27,526 nt of DNA, from positions 1 to 27,526 of the IMG/VR virus record IMGVR_UViG_3300033233_000144; one strand, 5' to 3'. How positions within the stretch are numbered: position 1 is the stretch's first letter; each line of letters starts with the position of its first letter. Below are positions 1-4,707 of the stretch, one piece after another. This DNA comes from a virus. Under the pieces are notes generated by a model that was given only the letters and a program-made list of their open reading frames with translations, searched no databases and was not told where the DNA came from. The position numbers and the translations under genes are program-made.

Positions 1-11
1 TGAGGTTTACA

Positions 12-230
12 GTGACATGCCAAAACGGGATGGTAAACATTGACTCCGATGATTTCAGTTTTTCCCTTATTGCCAACATGTACACAACCGGCCATGGTTC
101 GGGGTTGCAAGTTGTTGACGAGGAAAACAGGCAATACCTCCAGCGGATGTGCGGTAAAATATCTGACGCTGTACTAGAAGCAACAGGGGATACGCCATGG
201 ACAGTTGGGGGATTGCCATCATCGACCTAA
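12..230 (+). CDS. Hypothetical small phage protein (72 aa)
   Basis: I do not recognise this protein. It is a short, acidic, soluble-looking polypeptide with no membrane segment. The GTG start at 12 is chosen because a TGAGG ribosome site lies about six bases upstream; an in-frame ATG at 30 is the alternative, and the gene could also continue off the left edge in another form. It is the first of five small plus-strand genes packed head to tail, running against the minus-strand late block. Such clusters of tiny genes are usual in phage early or accessory regions, so an accessory role is inferred from context only. The next possible gene overlaps its 3' end. Confidence 0.5.
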   Translation: MTCQNGMVNIDSDDFSFSLIANMYTTGHGSGLQVVDEENRQYLQRMCGKISDAVLEATGDTPWTVGGLPSST

Positions 231-301
231 TCAGATACATAAACGGCAAAGCCATTACCATTCGGTATGCGTTGCAAATTATAAGGAGGGTCGCGGGATG
301 A
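197..301 (+). CDS. Possible 34-aa peptide
   Basis: This short reading frame starts with ATG at 197, behind an AGGGGA ribosome-site-like stretch, and overlaps the end of the preceding gene. Its TGA stop overlaps the ATG of the next gene as ATGA, an arrangement typical of translationally coupled phage genes. The peptide (MDSWGIAIIDL at the start, IIRRVAG at the end) alternates aliphatic and basic residues and could be an amphipathic helix. There is no recognisable family. The coupling geometry is the main support, and it may be chance. Confidence 0.35.
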   Translation: MDSWGIAIIDLIRYINGKAITIRYALQIIRRVAG

Positions 302-426
302 ACTGTGATTGTCAAGAATGGTCAGACGCAGAGGCCAACGACGAATCAAATTGCTATAGTAGTAGGGACTGGATGTATTGTCCATTTTGCGGTGACGAAT
401 TAAAGCCATTGGCGGACGATAAATGA
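298..426 (+). CDS. Small zinc-ribbon-like protein (42 aa)
   Basis: The start at 298 is fixed by a strong ribosome site (AAGGAGGG at 283-290, seven bases upstream). The 42-residue product has cysteines at 3, 5, 19, 28 and 31. The last two form CPFCG, a classic zinc-knuckle half-site, so a single zinc ribbon (C3 or C5 with C19, plus C28/C31) is likely. The rest is acidic. Tiny zinc ribbons in phage early regions often bind nucleic acid or host proteins, but no specific function can be given. Its stop overlaps the ATG of the following gene (ATGA), so the two are probably translated together. Confidence 0.6.
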   Translation: MNCDCQEWSDAEANDESNCYSSRDWMYCPFCGDELKPLADDK

Positions 427-635
427 ACATACCCCCCAAGCAAACAGGCCGCAAAACCGTGTACAAATTCGCGGACCTGCTCAAGATGAAAAAGAAGTTT
501 TACAAGGCCGATGCAAAGCGGATCGGGAACATCAAATCATGCGTCTCGAAATGGGCGAAGAAGAACGGCGTTGTGGTTACTACTCGAATTGGAAGCGGGG
601 GTGTTACCGTTTACCTCGTGGAGAATGAAGCATAA
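423..635 (+). CDS. Small basic protein, possible DNA-binding (70 aa)
   Basis: This gene is coupled to the zinc-ribbon gene by an ATGA overlap. The product is strongly basic in its first two thirds (KTVYKFADLLKMKKKFYKADAKR) and ends in a strand-rich segment (VVVTTRIGSGGVTVYLVE). That helix-then-hairpin layout with lysine clusters would suit a small winged-helix nucleic-acid-binding fold, but this is inference from composition. No membrane segment or enzyme motif is visible. It lies inside the plus-strand cluster of small genes and is followed within 15 bases by the next one, which has its own ribosome site. Confidence 0.6.
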   Translation: MNIPPKQTGRKTVYKFADLLKMKKKFYKADAKRIGNIKSCVSKWAKKNGVVVTTRIGSGGVTVYLVENEA

Positions 636-649
636 AAAGGAGGGCAACA

Positions 650-796
650 ATGATTAAAGAACTGGTTAAAATACGCAACTTAGCAAAACTAAACAAGATC
701 GAAATAAATTTTGATGGAGCGGAAATTTGCCTGTGGGGCGATGTTAGTTCGACGAGGCTGACATGCCAAAATATAAAGCCTGAAAATGTCCAATAG
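650..796 (+). CDS. Hypothetical 48-aa protein, last of the plus-strand cluster
   Basis: An ATG at 650 is preceded by an excellent ribosome site (AAAAAGGAGGG, ending about six bases upstream), so translation here is well supported although the product is only 48 residues (MIKELVKIRN at the start, IKPENVQ at the end). The N-terminal half is basic and helical; the second half has CLWGDVSS and a later cysteine. No family is recognised. A protein-like reading frame continues in the -1 frame past its stop to about 870, so the gene could be a frameshifted remnant of a longer one. It ends about 50 bases before the terminator hairpin of the opposing late block. Confidence 0.55.
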   Translation: MIKELVKIRNLAKLNKIEINFDGAEICLWGDVSSTRLTCQNIKPENVQ

Positions 797-844
797 GCGG
801 TTGCATCCATCGTCGCTTGCAGAAAAAACTGCTGGAAAATCGCG

Positions 845-894
845 TAAACAAAACCGCGCCCCGCGACTAATCGGAGGGGAAAAGTCCGGGGCGC
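845..894 (-). terminator. Intrinsic terminator at the end of the late block
   Basis: Read on the minus strand about 30 bases after the lysozyme stop, GCGCCCCG-GACT pairs with AGTC-(G)-CGGGGCGC. This gives a stem of twelve pairs with one bulged G and a loop of about 14 bases, followed by GGTTTTGTTT. A GC-rich stem plus T-rich tail is a standard Rho-independent terminator, placed where the long leftward transcript should stop before it meets the converging small genes. A second short inverted repeat (CGCGG/CCGCG, 901-919) lies between it and the lysozyme gene. Confidence 0.75.
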
Positions 895-923
895 ACCATT
901 CGCGGGGAGAGGGGCCGCGAAAC

Positions 924-1349
924 CTAACGTGTCAACAATACCGACTCTGCTTTTCTGCGCAACACAAGGCCGGTTAATTTCTTGCCGCCAGCCCATACCC
1001 ACTTATTTAATTCTGCGACTACGGATTGCCAGCGCCCGGCGTTTACTTGCTTTCTCAATGTGGACGCTTTCAGCCTGCCAAGGCCAAGATTGTAAGCAAA
1101 GTCAGCAATAGCGCATAATTTATTACCGCGTAGGGTTGGGCAAAGGGCAAGGGTTCCAGCCACAAACCTTACCGCATCATCTTCTAGCCGCTGGTCTGCT
1201 TGTGCTTGTGTCCACGGCACACCTGGGAATACACCAGGGCCGGTTGCCCCATATCCGCATGTGAGTTTTCCAGCAGGACACCAATAGGGCATTAACCGGC
1301 AACCTTCAAACTTCTTTATGAGCACATACAGTTCGGCAAGATCGTTCAC
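924..1349 (-). CDS. Endolysin, T4-type lysozyme (GH24 family)
   Basis: This is a 141-residue muramidase that cleaves the beta-1,4 bond between N-acetylmuramic acid and N-acetylglucosamine, releasing progeny phage. The catalytic region is clear: Glu15 in KKFEGCRL, then YWCPAGKLTCGYG, with Thr30 in the usual place and spacing E-x8-C-x5-T as in T4 lysozyme (E11-x8-D20-x5-T26). The aspartate position is a cysteine (Cys24), a variant that the CPAG motif marks in many proteobacterial phage endolysins. The later IADFAYNLGLGRLKASTLRK stretch matches the family. There is no convincing signal peptide, so it probably depends on the upstream holin. The start is GTG, overlapping the holin stop as GTGA, with GGAG upstream. 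Confidence 0.93.
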   Translation of the reverse strand: MNDLAELYVLIKKFEGCRLMPYWCPAGKLTCGYGATGPGVFPGVPWTQAQADQRLEDDAVRFVAGTLALCPTLRGNKLCAIADFAYNLGLGRLKASTLRKQVNAGRWQSVVAELNKWVWAGGKKLTGLVLRRKAESVLLTR

Positions 1350-1813
1350 AGCTTGCTCCTGGTGTGGATTCTATCACCAACAAACACACCTAGAAATGCG
1401 CTGATTAAGGCCCAATCCATTTGATCTAAAATAAAACCCGTCACGCCCATAGCCACAACCCATACAAGAAGCGATATAGACGCTCCACAAGGCCTGATTA
1501 TATGATTCCACGCATCCACCCACCTTATCCCGGTCACAGTGTTGGTGGCCCTTACCGCCTCAAGGAAGGCATCCGTCATTACCTTCTTTTCTATTGCGTC
1601 AGCCTGGGCAATTATTTCCCTTACGCCAAGGTCTGCCTGTAGCTTGATCCGTTCAAGGTCTCTAGTGTGCCGCGCGGCCTCAAGCTCGGACTGTAACCGC
1701 TGCAAGTCCATTTCGTGCTGATGGTCTTGTTTTTTCGTGAACCAATCAGACACCGCCCCAAATATCAATCGGAATGCGCTACCTCCTAAAAAAGAAATCA
1801 AAGTCACAAGCAT
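1346..1813 (-). CDS. Holin, GTA/3-TM type with coiled coil
   Basis: This 155-residue membrane protein is encoded directly before and overlapping the lysozyme. It has a hydrophobic N-terminus (about residues 3-20), a long charged coiled coil (about 27-75, rich in Gln, Glu and Arg), and two C-terminal membrane segments (about 110-129 and 133-147) ending in a short basic tail. This layout matches the 3-TM holin family named after the gene transfer agent holin, which is common in phages of Gram-negative bacteria. Holins form inner-membrane holes that time lysis and let the endolysin out. It starts 10 bases inside the end of the upstream gene behind GGGGGAAAC. No separate Rz/Rz1 spanin pair was recognised. 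Confidence 0.82.
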   Translation of the reverse strand: MLVTLISFLGGSAFRLIFGAVSDWFTKKQDHQHEMDLQRLQSELEAARHTRDLERIKLQADLGVREIIAQADAIEKKVMTDAFLEAVRATNTVTGIRWVDAWNHIIRPCGASISLLVWVVAMGVTGFILDQMDWALISAFLGVFVGDRIHTRSKL

Positions 1814-2004
1814 GGTGTTTCCCCCATAATATCAGCGCAACGTGTTAAGTGCTTCTCAAGCCGGTCTATCGCCGCATCCAGCATCACAGATCCCATGGTA
1901 GGGTTTTCCGCCATAACGTGCTTTGCAAGGTGTACCACTGCGGCAAGAGCGTTCCTTGTTTCGTGGCAACAGATAGAGCAAGGATCGTCTGGTATCGCTG
2001 TCAT
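1804..2004 (-). CDS. Small Cys/His-rich protein (66 aa) in the lysis region
   Basis: The start at 2004 is chosen because GGAGGG lies just upstream; longer in-frame extensions lack support. The product has an N-terminal CSICCH cluster (Cys9, Cys12, Cys13, His14), three more histidines (25, 29, 52), and Cys56 and Cys65 near the C-terminus, with a helical middle. This spacing could bind a metal or form disulfides, but I recognise no family. It sits between a single-TM protein and the holin, overlapping the latter by 10 bases, so it is almost certainly co-translated with the lysis cassette. A regulatory or accessory lysis role is possible but unproven. Confidence 0.6.
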   Translation of the reverse strand: MTAIPDDPCSICCHETRNALAAVVHLAKHVMAENPTMGSVMLDAAIDRLEKHLTRCADIMGETPCL

Positions 2005-2005
2005 G

Positions 2006-2365
2006 TCACCCTCCGTGCTTAAACATCTTTTGCATGGTGGCAACAAACCCGTCCCAGAATGTTGCGGCTGTCCATACACAAACAGCGGCAACAGACAGAT
2101 AAAACGCGATCTCCCCGGCCTTGCTACCTCGTTTTCTAAACCGGGACACAAAAGCGTGGTTCTCTTCTTTCTCTTCTGCTAAAATAATGCACTTCGCCAA
2201 GTGGTTATGCTCGTTGTAGTGCCGCTCTGCTGGTATCCAGAACGCTGTACGTTCAATCTGTAACTCGTGCTGTACAATTTCCCGAAACTTAGGCTCAAGG
2301 TGGTTTACCTGCAAGTCCTTGAGCATAGACATAAATTCATCCTTGGTCATTTCGGAAACATTCAT
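2006..2365 (-). CDS. Single-TM protein of the lysis region (119 aa)
   Basis: The start at 2365 overlaps the stop of the upstream gene as ATGA, which decides it over a longer form beginning at 2410. The first 80 residues are charged and helical (a histidine-rich ERHYNEHNHLAK segment is notable). They are followed by basic RFRKRGSK and one membrane segment (about 84-105), with a short tail. This reads as a cytoplasmic helical domain tethered to the inner membrane. It lies two genes upstream of the holin. An accessory holin, antiholin or superinfection-exclusion role would fit, but none can be assigned from the sequence. No lipobox is present, so it is not an obvious outer-membrane spanin. Confidence 0.65.
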   Translation of the reverse strand: MNVSEMTKDEFMSMLKDLQVNHLEPKFREIVQHELQIERTAFWIPAERHYNEHNHLAKCIILAEEKEENHAFVSRFRKRGSKAGEIAFYLSVAAVCVWTAATFWDGFVATMQKMFKHGG

Positions 2366-3066
2366 TTTAAAACCCTCATCGCATACAGCCCCGGTAGATA
2401 TTCCCGCCATCTTGGTTTAAGGTTCAGTCTGGCCAGCACATGCCGGATAGTCCAGACGCATTTTGTTCCAGGGAAGCGCGGCTCACCCACCAGATCGTCA
2501 AGCATTTCCTCTATCTCTGGGGTAAGTGCTTGTCCGGTGTCAACCGCGATATTGGCAGATAAAACAGAATGACCCATAGAATAGAGCGCAAAGTCGCCTG
2601 TGTTGCGTCGGAATGACCACGCTTGACCATTAGCATACACCGACACGGAATCAGTGGGGAGGCCCACTAACGCCTTGATTACGCCCCATGTGCTTTTGGG
2701 TCTGTGAAATAATATAAAGACATTCTTATTATTGAGCGGGTCGCTCTGCACGGAGTAGCTTCTTTTCGCCGTGTGGATAAACCACATAGAAAAGCAAACC
2801 AAGATCGGAACGGATGAATCAAATCGTGCAACCTGCCATACGACATGCCCGGAAAAGTCAACCCATGCCCCTATGCAGAACAGGGCAATAAAGGAGCGAA
2901 ACAGCAGGGGCCGTTGCTTTGTCTCTGCGAGAAGCAGTTGCAGGACGACGGCCAGAGAAAGATACTTCGCGCCAAGGGCAAGCTCCCACGTTGCGTCATT
3001 GGATAAAAACCCATGCGCTAGGTGTTCGCTTGCCGCAATAGCTATGAGGCCAAGGAGCCAGTTCAA
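2362..3066 (-). CDS. Membrane protein with C-terminal soluble domain (234 aa)
   Basis: The N-terminal 100 residues contain about four hydrophobic segments (near 3-19, 29-47, 56-77 and 84-97). From about 115 there is a soluble domain beginning VFILFHRPKSTWGVIKALVG, containing SVSVYANGQAWSFRR and later TKCVWTIRHVLARLNL. The order of a strand-glycine segment and then a cysteine on a helix resembles circularly permuted NlpC/P60-like (LRAT-like) proteins, but the usual histidine is not evident, so this is a weak suggestion. The start is a TTG that overlaps the stop of a 22-codon frame; a stop codon immediately precedes it in frame, so no longer form exists. Its function is unknown; position suggests host interaction or lysis. 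Confidence 0.68.
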   Translation of the reverse strand: MNWLLGLIAIAASEHLAHGFLSNDATWELALGAKYLSLAVVLQLLLAETKQRPLLFRSFIALFCIGAWVDFSGHVVWQVARFDSSVPILVCFSMWFIHTAKRSYSVQSDPLNNKNVFILFHRPKSTWGVIKALVGLPTDSVSVYANGQAWSFRRNTGDFALYSMGHSVLSANIAVDTGQALTPEIEEMLDDLVGEPRFPGTKCVWTIRHVLARLNLKPRWREYLPGLYAMRVLK

Positions 3067-3131
3067 TTAAACCGTCCGGTCCTGGGGTCTCTGCTCGGTG
3101 GTGCGCCTTTCGGTTTCGGTGATCCTGCCAT
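3063..3131 (-). CDS. Possible 22-aa Pro/Arg-rich peptide
   Basis: This tiny frame begins with ATG seven bases after GGGGGAT (the end of the upstream 92-aa gene). It encodes a basic, proline-rich peptide with the segments SPKPKGAPPS and DPRTGRFN. Its TGA overlaps the TTG start of the next gene (TTGA). It exactly fills the only gap between its neighbours, so it either encodes a real peptide or serves as a translated leader that delivers ribosomes to the weak TTG start. It is too short for homology arguments. Confidence 0.42.
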   Translation of the reverse strand: MAGSPKPKGAPPSRDPRTGRFN

Positions 3132-3134
3132 ATT

Positions 3135-3413
3135 TTAATCCCCCATGTCAATATCGCCAATGCTTGCCGAGGTAATAACCAGTGAATTAACCTTCATCGT
3201 ATTTACGGCAGCATAAAATTCGTCGCCGAAAGTTGAAGCAACTCCAAATTCCGTACTTGCTTCCAATGCGGATGTGGTCACGCCTCCGCCGGTCAAACTG
3301 TTCATGAGAGCAACAGCTCTTTCAAGTTTTTCCTGGCCCTTCCTGATATAATCAACCCCCTCGGCTACCATTTTACCACCAATCGTTGTTGGACTGTAAG
3401 TGATTCTTGCCAT
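3135..3413 (-). CDS. Hypothetical small protein downstream of fibre genes (92 aa)
   Basis: I do not recognise a family. The first half is a likely amphipathic helix (VDYIRKGQEKLERAVALMNSL) followed by a glycine turn; the second half is Ser/Thr/Ala-rich and ends in an acidic tail (GDIDMGD). Length and helical character could suit a small virion-associated or chaperone-like protein. It starts one base after the stop of the 226-aa gene, with AGGAGA upstream, so it belongs to the same translational unit as the tail-fibre accessory gene. Confidence 0.62.
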   Translation of the reverse strand: MARITYSPTTIGGKMVAEGVDYIRKGQEKLERAVALMNSLTGGGVTTSALEASTEFGVASTFGDEFYAAVNTMKVNSLVITSASIGDIDMGD

Positions 3414-3414
3414 G

Positions 3415-4095
3415 TCATTCTCCTATTGTTTTAAGTATCGTTAATGATTCAACCAAAAGACCTGCCGACTGTAACTTTTCTGCCCTTCGTCTGATCTGCG
3501 CTTTATAAAATTTTGAGTTTTTCTCCTGCTGTACCCAATAAGGCTCGTTTGTCGTCGGCCAACCAGTTGTAATAACATAGGTTGCCGCTTGTTCTTCTGT
3601 CAACAATAAAATAGCGTCTTTATGGGAGGTTCTAACCGACCAGAGTGCCTTCTTTGCCGCAAGGACATCAAGGCCAACAGGGATAAATTCAGAGGCCGGA
3701 AGTGTTTGTGTCACGTTGTCCTCTGTGCGAAACTCAACCAGAGCCGACTCTTGGCCTGCCGCCCGCATCGCCACTGCGTCATAAACTATATCCCTGAAAA
3801 TTGAAAAATCCTTGTCATTCCGTAGCTGAATTGTTTTTATCCCAGAGGGGAAAAGCGCATCGACGTTGCTATAGTATTTCTGCTGATATAGTACCTCCAA
3901 CTCTGCAAGTTTTGCCTCAATTTTCGAAGGTAAAGGATTAACTACCACCACCCAGGCGCCGGACACAAACCGGCACGCTTCAATGGTTGGATCGTAGAGT
4001 GGCACCGGCACGCTGGTTGAGGTAGCCCAATCAGCCACGGCTGGCAAGGGGTTTCTGATATGTTCCAAGGTTTGCGGGTGATAATAATTCGTCAT
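3415..4095 (-). CDS. Putative tail fibre assembly/chaperone protein (226 aa)
   Basis: The protein has a short N-terminal segment naming a ligand-like surface (YYHPQTLEHIRNPLPAVADWATST), a strand with ACRFVSGAWVVV, then long helices (KIEAKLAELEVLYQQKYYSNVDAL and a C-terminal KAQIRRRAEKLQSAG). This plan is like tail fibre assembly chaperones, which often carry a WxxxxVVDNR-like element followed by helices. The position next after the tail fibre gene fits, but the family match is not certain. The middle contains YDAVAMRAAGQ and a DUF4376-like helical layout. The gene has its own AGGAGC ribosome site and is separated from the fibre by an antisense homing endonuclease gene. Confidence 0.6.
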   Translation of the reverse strand: MTNYYHPQTLEHIRNPLPAVADWATSTSVPVPLYDPTIEACRFVSGAWVVVVNPLPSKIEAKLAELEVLYQQKYYSNVDALFPSGIKTIQLRNDKDFSIFRDIVYDAVAMRAAGQESALVEFRTEDNVTQTLPASEFIPVGLDVLAAKKALWSVRTSHKDAILLLTEEQAATYVITTGWPTTNEPYWVQQEKNSKFYKAQIRRRAEKLQSAGLLVESLTILKTIGE

Positions 4096-4123
4096 TGGTT
4101 TGCTCCTAATTATGTAGTATCAT
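4095..4123 (+). promoter_or_regulatory. Possible sigma70-like promoter for the HNH gene
   Basis: TTGGTT (4095-4100) and TATCAT (4118-4123) are separated by 17 bases, a plausible -35/-10 pair located 36 bases before the HNH start codon. The gene faces against the late transcript and needs its own promoter, which makes a promoter here likely. The exact boxes are a reading by eye. Confidence 0.35.
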
Positions 4124-4158
4124 ATACCCGTGTTCCACTTAAAACAAAAGGAGCGGGT

Positions 4159-4707
4159 ATGGAAACATGGAAAGATGTTATTGGATTTGAGGGCAGATAT
4201 AAAATAAGCGATAATGGAAATGTTTTTAGCCTTCCCAAAAAATCCAAGGTTGGCAAAAATGGGGGCATAACTATGCGTGGCGGAATAGAGTTGCGCCAGT
4301 ATAAAATGAAAAGCGGAGGTCATTTTAGAGTTTATTTGTCTGATGGTTCTGGCAAGAAAGCACCGAGACTTGTCCATAGGTTGGTAGCCGAAGCCTTTGT
4401 TTCTAATCCCAATGCTCTTCCCGTTGTGCATCATAAAGATAGCAACCCAGAAAACAATTTTTCCGACAATCTTGAGTGGTCCACCGTGGCTCAAAATAAT
4501 GCGCACTTCCTTGCACAAGGTACACGCCGCCCTGGGAATCAAAAAGGCGGCGCGAATAGCCAGGCAAAGATAACGGAGGAAATAGTATTGGCTATAAGAT
4601 CCCGCTTTGCTGAGTGTGAAAATGCTTCTCTGGTGGCAAGAGAATTTAAAATCAGCCCCAGACACGCACATAGAATTTGCCATAGACAGTTGTGGAAACA
4701 TATCTAA
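4159..4707 (+). CDS. HNH homing endonuclease with NUMOD4 domain (182 aa)
   Basis: This is a free-standing homing endonuclease expected to cut DNA lacking the gene and promote its own spread. The start at 4159 follows AAAGGAG. Residues 1-55 are NUMOD4-like (METWKDVIGFEGRYKISDNG, then NVFSL). The HNH core is at about 88-110: VVHHKDSNPENNFSDNLEWS, with His91/His92, the asparagines and the final tryptophan in the usual places. A C-terminal helix-turn-helix-like stretch (about 157-181, SLVAREFKISPRHAHRICHR) probably contacts DNA. It is the only plus-strand gene within the late block, and its TAA overlaps the tail fibre TAG on the other strand. This arrangement marks a late insertion beside a conserved target. 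Confidence 0.93.
   Translation: METWKDVIGFEGRYKISDNGNVFSLPKKSKVGKNGGITMRGGIELRQYKMKSGGHFRVYLSDGSGKKAPRLVHRLVAEAFVSNPNALPVVHHKDSNPENNFSDNLEWSTVAQNNAHFLAQGTRRPGNQKGGANSQAKITEEIVLAIRSRFAECENASLVAREFKISPRHAHRICHRQLWKHI

Noticed and set aside
786-977. Plus-strand frame of 63 codons running into the lysozyme gene
   Set aside because: There is no ribosome site, it crosses the late-block terminator and overlaps lysozyme antisense; the low-complexity basic sequence looks incidental.
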